DNA of 64,000 nt, taken from assembly GCA_001466705.2 (NCBI GenBank), contig LATX02000192.1, positions 558,001-622,000 on the forward strand. Direction: 5' to 3'. The notes under the pieces were generated by a model that had not been told where the DNA came from, searched no databases, and was given only the letters and a program-made list of their open reading frames with translations. This DNA is from Moniliophthora roreri (lineage: Eukaryota; Basidiomycota; Agaricomycetes; Agaricales; Marasmiaceae). The position numbers and the translations under genes were made by a program. This document shows positions 43,810 through 54,738 of this stretch, one piece after another. Positions within the stretch are counted from its first letter, which is position 1, and every line of letters begins with the position of its first letter.

Positions 43810-45275
43810 TGAAACCTAGTGGACTAAAACATTTGATGGAACTCTACTTGGACTATAAAATAGCCCACAACTTGCTATGAAATTCCTCATCCCAACTTTC
43901 AACATGTCCAGCACTATCATCTCCCAAACCACCACTGGACAGACCATGGCTTATCCTGACAAACTTGTTCATCGAGGTGAATTTGTGCCAACAGAATTCG
44001 AACTCCTCTATATCCTCCATTCTGAACATCACGATGACGAACTCGTGAGGGTGGTTCAAGATAACCGATGACATCAGGTGCTTCTAGGCAACCTCTTCTT
44101 TCTTTGTCAACATCGTCAAGTGCTGAATGAAACGTTGACCTGAATTGACTGACAAATCAGATTTTGTGGAAGAAGTCTGACTGAAGGAGAAGACAGATTG
44201 AGACTATCTGGTTCTATTACGGTCCCAATGGGGAGTCCTTTCTAAACGACGAGGACCTCAGTCCCAACGAACCCGCCTTCTTCCTCACAGTCCAAAGACA
44301 TTGCTGAAGACTTAGAAGAGCAGAACAGACTGCAACAGGACAGTATCTCCTCGATTTCAGACAATGAATGAATACTATTCCTGAGACCAACCCAAGTGAA
44401 CACATGGACATTCCTTCATCTGATTTCAGAAGAGGAGAGGGAGTCACCTCTCTCCCTGCCGATGAACAAGAACTTACATATCCCCCACCACCAAACACTA
44501 TCGATAAGCTCCTCTGAAGCTCATCCCCAGAATCGATTATCTCCAGAGCTTCAGAACAAGCTGAGCTCTTCCCCAACATCTCCCCACCACCCACCCTGCC
44601 CCCAATGTCCACAACTGATAACCCCATCTCTAGAACAGGGTGACAATCCTCCCCTTCTAATTCTGCTTCGACATCACTCTGCGTCACCACAAGATTCTTC
44701 ACCCCAATGATTGTCGAGCCCTATCCAAACAGACAGCCTGCCACCCTCATACCAATTGACCCAGACACAAATTGACCCCAGTGTCTCGGTGTGGGACGTA
44801 GAGGGAGATGAGCAGGAAGACAAGGTCTCACTACCAGACAACAGATTCATGCCTCCTACACCACATCCAGAGGTACAGATGGCAGAGGTGTTCAGAACAC
44901 TGAATGCCCTGTGCCATCGATTGTTGAGAGTACACTTGTGAGGTCTGTGGGATTGCTGCAGCTGGACATTTGTCTGGAAACTGTGGTGAATGATGAAGGT
45001 CTTGTCAAGTTCCGAGATCGAACCATTCCAGCAGCTCACCAACTGCTAACTTCAATCCAAGAGATAATCTTGATTGGGACAATGACCTCCATGAAAATGG
45101 AGAACAGTAGAAGGACAGATGGTGCGGCAAGAGAAGCATCGATAACAGTTGATGTAGGAGAACCAGAAGGGCCACGAGAGTTTGTGTACATTGGACCAGC
45201 CGAATTCATAGGTGAATGGTTAGTAGGAGGAGAACTGGTAACAAGCACAGAGGCTCAAACGTAAACAGAGGGTAA
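43810..45275 (+). other. Region between chromodomain and 3-prime LTR, element 1
   Basis: About 1.45 kb follows the chromodomain with open stretches at 44396-44710, 44711-44941 and 44911-45264. They are Ser/Pro-rich or motif-free and I do not recognise them. They may be a decayed extra gene of the element. Purine-rich AACAGAGGGTAA directly before 45276 is the likely polypurine tract. Confidence 0.5.
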
Positions 45276-45776
45276 TGTTACAGTTTTTCATTTTCTTCAC
45301 CATTTTTGAACATTAGACACTTGTCAAATGCCCATCTATGCTTCCCTTTAACATCTGGACATATTCACATTCCCAGTTCTCCTTTTCGTACCTTATTTAT
45401 GACATTATTATGACTTCACCTTTTTCTATCTCCTATTGCATTCTGATGACCTCACTTATAATGTCATGTTCCTTATTCATGACTTCATCAACATTCTATC
45501 ATGTTCCATTGTTTTCTAGCTGTTTACTAAATAACAATGTTGATCCAGCAGTTTGTATGCAAACTAATAGCTACAATTGTTGTATAAGTAGATAGTTTCT
45601 GGGTCTAAGCTACCTTAGCTTGACCTGGTTAATCAACCTTGTGTTTTAAGCCAATGACTGAATGGAACTCTGAACCTTAGCTTTCGCTAAGCAAACTTGA
45701 ACTTGACTCTTGATCTCTACATTGTGACATCATAGCGTTGTGGAGTTGTTGTTGTTGCTGCACAAGTAATGTAACA
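45276..45776 (+). repeat. 3-prime LTR of chromovirus element 1
   Basis: It starts TGTTACAGTTTTTCATTTTC and ends GTAATGTAACA, matching 36835-37304. The extra segment CTTATTCATGACTTCATC and flanks makes it 501 bases against 470 for the 5-prime LTR. Confidence 0.9.
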
Positions 45777-46071
45777 CCTGGCAAGCACTCCCTCAACTCA
45801 GATGAAAGGTGAGAATGGAGAATGAATCAATAACTGGCTAGGAATAAACTAGCTCAAGACTGGAGTACATGGCTCTACTGACTACTTGTTATATACTACT
45901 ATCCTCATGTATGTATGTAGTAGGTGAAATGTTACTATAAATAGGTATATGAAGGTGTCAATTGCTAAGGGAGACCTATTACATGTGCTGTAGTTTCAGA
46001 AATGAAAAGGAAATGAGAGGTATACTATGTACATGTGTAAATAATAAGGTTAAAGTGTGTTTTTCATAACA
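45777..46071 (-). mobile_element. Right piece of the interrupted LTR (element 2)
   Basis: It runs from the CCTGG target copy to CATAACA. On the minus strand the LTR would begin TGTTATGAAAAACAC and is preceded by the purine tract AAGAAAGGGGTAA (46072-46084), the layout of a 3-prime LTR of a minus-strand element. Confidence 0.65.
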
Positions 46072-46082
46072 TTACCCCTTTC

Positions 46083-46322
46083 TTATAATTTATGTCCTTG
46101 TAAATCTTGTTTCCAGTCCATATATTTTTCTTTTGTCCCAGTTGTATGGTTTTTGTATAGTTGATAATTTAATATCATATTCAAGTCTTTTGGTCTTGGA
46201 GCAGTGGGGTTTTTCTTGTGGAAATCATTAATTGCCTCTTTGGCTTCTTTAAGATTGTTTCATAGTTCCCATGTATTCTCTTTGTTCAGCTCTCCTTTCC
46301 AGTTAATTAAATACTCCAATTG
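46083..46322 (-). pseudogene. Chromodomain end of a second chromovirus (element 2)
   Basis: The minus strand reads LEYLINWKGELNKENTWEL, then TGA at a Trp position, NNLKEAKEAINDFHKKNPTA and PRPK, before a stop just inside the polypurine tract. This is the YLxKWKG...ENTWE chromodomain pattern of fungal chromoviruses and is distinct from that of element 1. Everything upstream of the chromodomain core is missing, so element 2 is 5-prime truncated or was replaced by the sequences to the right. Confidence 0.75.
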
Positions 46323-46649
46323 CAGAGACCACAGAGTGTGAGTTTGAACAATAAGGTCTTTTGACATTGGTCCAAGCAGGTACAAGTTGCAACCTTTGTA
46401 CATACAATAGACAATAAACAATACAATGTCCAATTGTCACTAGTATATCTACTATCGACAACAGCTGAGACTAATTCTATGGAGTTCTCTTTTTCTTTTA
46501 CCAACATGGTTCAAATTATCCTCAATCAACCACCACATGGTGTCCTTTCAGTTTCAACTGTTAAACATTTAAACCTCTCCAGTCATCCGTTGTCTTGGCT
46601 TTTCAGTTCGAACCAATCCTTGCAGCCTACTATATACAACAGATAGTGA

Positions 46650-46920
46650 GTGAGTCCGTAAACAGTCCAAACTGATTTAATAGGTTTAAACCATTAGCTG
46701 TGCCCCAGTCAGTCATGCCACAAGCACAAGATACCAGTACTCACTGTTCAGTCCAAACTAATTCAATAAGTTTAAACTGATAGCTGCACTCCAGTCAGTC
46801 ATACCACAAGCACAAGATACCAGTACTCACTGTTTGGTCCAAACCAATTTGATAAGTTTAAACTGATAGCTGCACTCCAGTCAGTCATGCCACAAGCACA
46901 AGATATGAGTACTCACTGTT
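46650..46920. repeat. 86-bp tandem repeat, about three copies
   Basis: CAGTCCAAAC-type starts at 46663, 46749 and 46835 are 86 bases apart. Each unit contains GTTTAAACTGATAGCTGCAC and CAGTCAGTCATGCCACAAGC with small differences. The array lies directly after the 3-prime end of the KDZ transposase gene and may mark its transposon end. Confidence 0.85.
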
Positions 46921-49900
46921 CAATCGTCATCATTGCCTTCTCCCACCAAGACTGCCTCTTTGTCATCTTCCAATTCCACCTCTGCTTCTGCACTTAACTT
47001 TGCCCAGCTGATTTTTTGCCTTGGACACTTGCTCATGACATAGTCTGCTAGTCTGACCCCTGTTGCAGGCCAAGTACCTTCAGCTTCAGCAAATTCCTCC
47101 CTTGCTTTTGAAGACTGCTTCCTGTAATTATATAATTGCTGCCAGACATGTGCCACAAAGCCTGCTCATAGTTCACCAGACGATTCTGCCAATTGGTTCC
47201 AAACAAGTGCCCACTTCTTGAACCTACAAATTGCATGCCATAACTCTTCACTGAGAATCTCCACTTCCTCCTGCCACCACTGCATGTTGGCATGGGCTTG
47301 AAACCACTGTACTTGATTACCTGAACACACACTCTTGTTACTGGTAAAGTTGAATAAGGGGAATGACTTACAGTCAACAGCCAAGTCAGACCATTCTGCT
47401 TCCAACAATGATGCCAAGTCCTCTGCACCCCAAAGCCAACTGTCTGTCTTCTTTCTGTCGCCCAGTTGATGAAACTCTAAGGTGTTTTTAACAAAGACAT
47501 TCTGGTCATGTATCAGCTGAAAAACAGGGTTGCTCTCAGAGAGCCCCAACACAAGCATGGCTTTCCAGCAAGCATTGTATTTCTGTTGGTGTTTTTCCAC
47601 CCTCTTGGAGGCAGCCTTGATAGAGTCCCAACTGTGGGTTGCCTGTTTGCTTCCGACATTATGGTTGCTCTTGCAATTCTTTTCCTCCATGAATGTTTTC
47701 TCATCCTGCAAGCTCAATTGTAGCTCACAGAGAGCATTATTAGCCTCGCCCTTTTGCAGCTGTAGCTCAGCCTTTGCCATTTGTTGCAAACCCCACCTCT
47801 TCTACTGCTCAAGTGTTAGGTTGAAGGGAAGGTACAACATGAGGTCCTCAGAGTGGTCTACCTTCTGACCCTATCTCAATTCCACCAATGCTGGATGCAT
47901 GAGCTCCTCCTGGGCCCATCTCCAGCTTTCAATGTTGTTTCTAAGCTTCATGTGTCTCTTGGTGAGCTGTGCCTTCTCCTCTTTTAATAGACCTTCACAC
48001 TGATGTTGTGTCCAAATCTGATGTCTGCAGCAAATTTAGCCTATAGATAATGATGACGGACATTCTACACTGACTGTCACTGTTGCAGTTTAATACCTCT
48101 ATTGACAAAGAATGCAAGTGGAGTCTTTGTTCTCTGATCAAGATTTAAATTCTCCTGATCACGCTCCTCCTCTTCCATTATTTCTGCAAGTACTTTAGCC
48201 TGTCTATTGACTGTTATGGATGAGATTTTGCAGCTGCATCATGAGCAATGCTAACATACCCTTATTCTCTTTCATCCTGTAAACACTGTGCAGATGCTAG
48301 CCCTCATAGTAAGGTGCCATAGAGAGTTTCTCCCACTCCTCAATTCGCTCTTGACCGTTGAGCTTACTAAGACCTATGACATCTGTTTTGCACTGATGAG
48401 CTGCTCACATAGCCAATTCACTGGATAGAGTAAGACTTCCATAGTCAATGATCCAATAAATCAACTCACAAAGCTTTTACATTTTGACAAGGGTTCCAGT
48501 TGTTCTGCAATGCAGTCAGAGTATCCATATGGTGCCCTGGGTTCATCTCCTTCGTCATACCACTGGCCTGCTTTGCCTCAGCCCATAAGTCCTCTATCTG
48601 CTCACTGCATGTGCGACCCATTCTGTTGCTATAGTTCAGCAACCACTGGTACTAACAATCTGTGATGTGACCCTGCAAGTGCATTTTTGGGACCTTGTGT
48701 ACAATATTGACAATAGTGTCCTTTAACTGGTCAAAGTACTTTGTCCCCTTGAAGTTGGTGTCAAAACATTTCAGAAGATTGATGCTATATTGACACGCAA
48801 TGTCGTATGTAAGCACAATATGAGGTGGAAGTACAAGATTGAACAGGGCTCCAATGAGAGCAAAGTTGGTCAATGCAAACCTATTATCCCACTTATATCA
48901 GAAACAATGTGACACCTGAAAGCATAAAGAGACTGACTTTTTGCCCTTTTCCAGGTCAACCATACTGTGATGCAAAAACATACTATGTCTCACACATGTA
49001 ACTGCGATGACACCCGCAAATTTGGCCTTATTCTGATTCTGAGCAGCTTTCAGTTTCACACACATACTTTTCTATTAACAAAGTCAGAGAGTAAACTATA
49101 CCAAACTGACAAGCTGACCTCAGTACTGTCAGGAGCTGCCTTCATATAGTTCACATACTTGAGCAACTCAGTATACAGACCCATATGAGCTAGCAGAGCT
49201 ATGTCATCTGGGTCATCAGGTTTTCTCTTTCCCTGAAGACTAAAGTGTCCGTCAGCAGATAAGAATAGCATAACAAGATGTCTGTCAAACTAATTAACTG
49301 TAGAAGGTAGTCAGAACTCATTCTAAAATCGTACCATAATTCTTCTTCATCAACAGGATCTTCATCCATATTGAATCCTGGTTGGGGGCATGCAAAGCAG
49401 GAAACCATCACATTCTTCTTTGGCCAACCAGAAACAAGTGATTCCATGATAGAGTCAATATTGTGAGCTTTACTGCTCTGTTTGAGGGTCTGTAGTGTGT
49501 GCCAGACCCTTACAGCATGGCGAAACTGAGAATATACATTCTACACCAGAATCATTAGCCACAATATCAATGCAAATCAATTGCCTCTTACTGGAACGTC
49601 TTCAGGAAAATCCCAAGTGGTCTTCCTCCTCAACATAGTTATAAAGTCATATGCCAACTTCTTCAATGCTAGTGATTCCATATAGTATGACTCCAGGAGG
49701 CTGAACATGAATCCCATTTCAGGTTGCTTGTGCATGGCAGGAAAAATACTGGCATCCAACAATTGATTATATGGGTCTGTCAACTTGCATTGACAGAAAG
49801 CGATCCTTGTCTTGTGTATGCCATTCACGTCAGCAAGGGTGAAGCTTTGGGATGCATTCATGTAGTTATGGTCAACACTGGGACAAGGATCACCTCTGTG

Positions 49901-50704
49901 CCCTAGAGTGATGATGAAACCAATCTCAGAGATATTGTGTTGCTTGAAAAAACCTAACTCCTTGTTCCATATGAAGCACCAGTGCAATGGGCACTGCCGA
50001 TGGAACTGAATGAAGCATGCATGACACATTGACTCATTGTGTAGACAGTCCCGACATTGTACGTCACAGTTAAAGACATTGCATCGGTTGCACTTCTTGT
50101 TCATCTCTATATCTGAGTCGCTTTCCCAGTGAAATAGATAATTGACGAATTTATTCAAGTCACAAAAGTGCTGTATAAATGTTGATAAACTCTAAAAGCC
50201 AACCCCATGAGTTCGTGTTCATCAATGGCCCAATGTTTGGAACAAGCATACTTGGTATCTCCCATTTCTTTCACTTTTGTCAGCAACCGTGTTGTTATCT
50301 GTCTGATCTGAACATCCACACTTTGGTCGGGCCAGGTCAGACGTTGATGAGACATTTTTGTGGCCCAGGTTGTCTTGTGCAATCACAAGCTCACTCAAGA
50401 CAGACTGCTAGGTTAGCGATCAGAAAGTGTGTCAGAAAAGCATTATTGGGGTAACCTTACCGAATGACTTTGTCCCACCTTTCCTGGCGTGGAGCTTATG
50501 CAGAGCTGGAAGCTCTCTGTCAGATTCACACACATGATGCCTGCATGTTTTTCTCACCTGGCATGGGTGTACCATGGTGCTTATGCTGGGTTTGCTGTTG
50601 GAATCTGTCCTTTGCGATGTAAAAGAGAAATCAGAGACCACTGATTTTGCCTTTGCAAGCTCCCTCTTGCTGTAATTGTCCCTCTTTTTCTTGACCATAG
50701 GCAT
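46920..50704 (-). pseudogene. KDZ-type DNA transposase, decayed
   Basis: It starts at 50704 (MPMVKKKRDNYSKREL) with the N-terminal LPALHKLHARKG motif. The Cys-rich CxC2-like domain follows at about 50,110-49,890 (CNRCNVFNCDVQCRDCLHN, CHACFIQFHRQCPLHWC, GFIITLGHRGDPCP), then VNGIHKTRIAFCQC, FSLLESYYMESLALKK, VSCFACPQPGFNM, ADGHFSLQGKRKPDDPDD, the conserved VLTYDIACQYSIN and VPKMHLQGH segments, and an RMGRTCSEQIEDLWAE equivalent near 48,600. The helical C-terminal part (47789-47160, VQWFQAHANMQWW) ends at 46920. This is the Kyakuja-Dileera-Zisupton order, a DNA-transposon superfamily common in agaricomycetes. Frameshifts and stops, especially at 47,800-48,650, disable it. I found no terminal repeats. 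Confidence 0.82.
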
Positions 50705-52963
50705 AATGAGCTAGTAGGCAGTAGTGTCATAACTTTTTACTTTGCTCTCATGTTTCACAACAGGCTTTATTTATCTGGAAGATAAAAAAAAAGGGGAAAA
50801 CCACTAAAACTAAATTCTGGACTGACCAGAGTGATGCATCCTACTCACCAACCTAACAATGCAACATTTTCTTGTCCAGAACTGAGCCCCTAATAATCCG
50901 ATCCATTGTTTGCATGTGCAACCTTGTGCAGATATATACAGGATGCATCATATGTAATCCCCATCTAAAAAACTTGAACATCCTCAAGAAGTTGACACTA
51001 TAAACAACTTACTGGGTAAATAGCCATTCCTGTGAACCTCAAACTCAGATTCGGAAACACTGGAAACATACAAGGTTCACCACAAAGGATGTCAATCTGT
51101 TGGACAGTTAGAGCAAACAGTGAGGAATACTGAATTTGAACATACAGTGCTGTCTCCATCCCGAATAACTTTGGCATCAAATGCTTCACCATTGCTCAGG
51201 TTCTGAGAGCACCTGTCAGCAAATAACCTGATGAAATGAGTAGAACCTACCAAGCTTTGGGCATTGGAGGTTTGCTCTTGCTGGATCAAATCTGATTCAC
51301 TGGGCAGGGTAGCCATCGTTTTTCAAATGGTCTGATACTGTCTGATACACTATATATGAGGTGATTTGTCGTCCAAGTCATCAAATGGTTTCATCAGATG
51401 TGCCATCAGGTGATGCATACAGTTGATTGCCCACTGTTGTTGTGTGATGTTCACAATAACACTTGAGTGAAACATCAATAACAATAACACATAACTGAAA
51501 CACCAATAACAATAATGCAGCTGAATAAAGGTAGCAAAAAGGTTAGAGCATGCCTCAATGTCTGAACAGCACCCTTACTGACTTCACTTAGATGACCAGC
51601 AGGCAAAAGTATTCCACTTTGCCTACAACAGCAGTGTTCCACCTCATGTTGGCCAATGATGTGCTTTGGGTAAGCAACATCATTTGACCATTGATGTTGG
51701 CATTAGGTCCACAAAGAACTTTGGTGTCTTCACTTATGTGGTATGATGCAGTCTCAGTTCCTTTCAAGCCACTAAGTTTTCTGTACCAGTGCGAATGTCA
51801 AACTAAGGGCAAGGAAAAAAAAGAGCTGTACATCTCACCAAGGTTTGAGAACAAAGATTGCAGAAGACTCATCAAACTATGCTCACAGGAGGTGGAGCTT
51901 GAGGATAATAGTATGCTGCACCCTAGCTCCTCGCACAGCTCTTCAAGTTCTCCCAATAGCTTTGATTTCCAGCTCTAGGTCAGTGACACCCAAATAAAGA
52001 ACAATTGGCTTTCTCCCAACATCACCTCTGTCGACTCAAAAGGTAGACAGCACCTCTTATCGGAAGTGGAAGCAGATGATACCCTATGTGCTGGTCCCTC
52101 CGATGCCTGTCAAACAATCTCAAATTGCCGATGGCTGGATGGTAACCCGGAGTCAGACCATCCACTTGTTGAAACGAACGCGACTTTCCAATGGTATGGA
52201 TATGGTTGAATTGGAGGTGGGTGATGTGATAGAATTGGTTGAAGTAGGTAAAGAGCTGGAGATGGAGCACTCTTGACATAGGAAAGGAAAAGGGAGGCAG
52301 TTATGAAGATCATGAGATGACCAGTGAGACTGTGAAATACCATTTGCCTGGATTGTTATCCCAAGAGTAGTCATTCTATATGATATGTCAGTAACTTTGA
52401 CATATGGAAAGTGAAAGTACATTCTGGACCTCAAAAGTCAGCCAATAGCCTATAGAAATCACATAGGGATCCTATTGAAAAAGCCCAAAGCGTCAGCCTT
52501 AGGAGTCCAGTGCTTCAGCTCTGGTATTGTCCTAAAAATGGCTGTTCAAGTCATACTATTCAATATGTTAGCTATGTTTAGAAAATAATCAAAAATTAAC
52601 ATGTACTGGAAGTCCCACTGCATGCATAGTTCACCCATGAGAAGAGCCCAAAGTGTCAACCTTGAGCTATATGTGACATTCAGTGTAAAAAGAAAGAGAG
52701 AAATCCAAGGTTGAGGACATTGATGAGCTGGATTGCACTGAGTCATCCTGGTGCCATGAGAAGTGCCATCTTAAAAGGAAAGGGCCTAGACCCTTGAGCT
52801 TTCCCTTTACAACGATCACCTCAAATATTTCTTGCTGCCATTCAAAACACAACCCATGCCTTTTCCATTGTAATCAACTCTATTAGAGCGACTGAAGTTG
52901 CTCTCTGCTGCATCTGCTGCTTGACTGATTATCAAGCACCTCCAGCACATAGAACAAACCACA
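50705..52963. other. Repeat-derived region, no gene recognised
   Basis: Minus-strand 51092-51316 (MATLPSESDLIQQEQTS) and plus-strand 51691-51978 are the only notable frames, and neither shows a known motif. A doubled AACACCAATAACAATAA-like stretch lies near 51,475-51,520. The sequence is CpG-poor, like the rest of the right half. Confidence 0.45.
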
Positions 52964-54443
52964 ATGCCTTTGGAGTTGACACCAGAGCTCCTGACACATA
53001 ACAAGTATGAAAAATGTGAGTAGTCATATTCTTTCTGTCATTTCACAACACATCCTCTCTTCTTAGGGGATATTAGATTCAGCAATGGCGCTTCAGGTGC
53101 TCTGCACCCATTAACTTGAGAATTTATTACCTCACCGAACTCCTACACCATCCCATGCCCATCTTTTGGTTCTACTCACAATCTATATCATCGTGCAGAT
53201 GCTTGTTATGCTGAAGACGATCCTATACAATGTCCACAGCCATACAACACCAAGAACCCCTACCTGATATGCATCTCACAACATCCTTCTGAGGCTCATC
53301 ATCCATATTTCACAGACCAGATCATGTGGTGTACCCCAGAGACCTGTGACCTTGAACCATCACCTCTCTCTCACCCTCATGAGTGTATGCTGTTGTCTGC
53401 ATTTTGATCTGCAGTGACAGATTCTCTCAATCACATAAAGCAACAAGTCATAGCATTCAAGGCCAAACACATGGATGCAAATCTCATTTCACTCCTTCAT
53501 GACTTTGACACCACGATATTGATTTGCTGCTACCATCTTTCTTCTTACTCATCACTCCAGCATATTCACCTGGCCATCTCTGAAATTCAGCAAGTGTGGC
53601 TTTACACCATCGCTGTGATGGACTATGTTGATGAGTACTGGCCACAGATTCTGTCGGATGCCACTTGAAAAATAGTGCTGCCTGCATCTGACTGGTGCAT
53701 GAGAGTGTTTGTTTGGAATGACAGGGATGCATTGCAACTATTCAAAGCCAGAGTCCCTGTGTACTATATCCAGCCCTACTCACAATTCAACACACAGAAA
53801 GTTGACATTGTTGTTGAGATCACCCAACCACAGCTATGCACAGTAGTAGTGTCTCCTCCATACCCTGTCATCTATACTGGTCAGGCAGGATCTGATGACA
53901 AATTCGCAGTGATATGAGCTGCATCCATTTCTTGCTTCGACAGCACGAGTCTCTTCAAGAACATGCATCTTCTGGAGCTTTACCAGTCATCCTATACTTT
54001 AGAGTCAGGGAAGATAGCTTCACCAATCAATTCCTCATGTTTGACTTTGAGTGAGCCTTTGACAGGAGTTATTCACAACTCCAAAGCATCCTCTTCCTCT
54101 TCCTACCAATGGCCCAAACAGCAGCAAAAGCAGAAAGAGAATGTGCTGGAGCATGAGTCTGTTTGTCTTACATCAAAAACACTACCTGACCATTCATATG
54201 TCAGTGGCGAAGCAGGAACACAATCGTTTTGCTGATTTGCCACCAGATAGTGAATCAATTCCCAGACCCATTCTAGCCTGGCATAATGCCAATAGCAGTA
54301 TCAACATTCAACATCCATTGCAATGTCACCAATTGAACCAAGCACTCAAGTTGGAAACCATTGTACCTGATCCCACCATTTTTTTTGGATTAGACAATAT
54401 GAACCATCAGCAGGAATATCTGGAGACATGGTTTTCTGTGTGA
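52964..54443 (+). pseudogene. Broken agaricomycete-specific gene of unknown function
   Basis: A chain of in-phase exons starts MPLELTPELLTHNKYEKC (52964) and continues YHRADACYAEDDPIQCPQPY, SAVTDSLNHIKQQV, VWLYTIAVMDYVDEYWPQIL, LPASDWCMRVFVWNDRDALQ, LFKARVPVYYIQPYSQF, SPPYPVIYTGQAGSDDKF and PDPTIFFGLDN...YLETWFSV. The DW-x-G/R-F...LF-A-x-(I/V)-PV-(W/Y)-(F/Y)-(V/I)-(R/Q)-P core and the later P-x-Y-x-G motif recall a widespread uncharacterised agaricomycete protein family often found near transposons. Several in-frame TGA or TAA codons interrupt it (for example after LSAF and after KFAVI). Whether it is a captured gene of the neighbouring transposon or a remnant host gene cannot be told. Confidence 0.42.
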
Positions 54444-54738
54444 GAAGTGTGGCTAAAACATTGCATAGACTCTGAAGGAGAGGTGTTGGGAAAGCTATGG
54501 AGGAAGATACTTTCATAAACAAGATAATTACATAGACAGATGCCCCTCAGCTAAGAAATCTAGATGTGTGTAGGAAGCTGTTTTGTATGTACAAAAGGTA
54601 TATATGGAGATTCATTCAATCAAAATTTTTGGTTGAATTTTGGTATATCCGAGTCATGGCTGTGTGCTTATATAAGGCTGGACCCTTGGAAATTGTTTCT
54701 TTCCATAAATTGTTCTCTCCATACATGAAGCTTGCACT

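Larger units (their letters stand above)
36835..45776 (+). mobile_element. Ty3/gypsy chromovirus (element 1), decayed
   Basis: The element is about 8.9 kb, bounded by LTRs at 36835-37304 and 45276-45776. Its order is gag, zinc knuckle, protease, reverse transcriptase, RNase H, integrase and chromodomain, the Ty3/gypsy chromovirus order. The purine-rich CAGAGGGTAA (to 45275) precedes the 3-prime LTR. Coding frames are broken many times, mainly by TGA, and the integrase is split by an insert of about 1.7 kb. Without that insert the element would be about 7.2 kb. It cannot be active as written. Confidence 0.9.
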
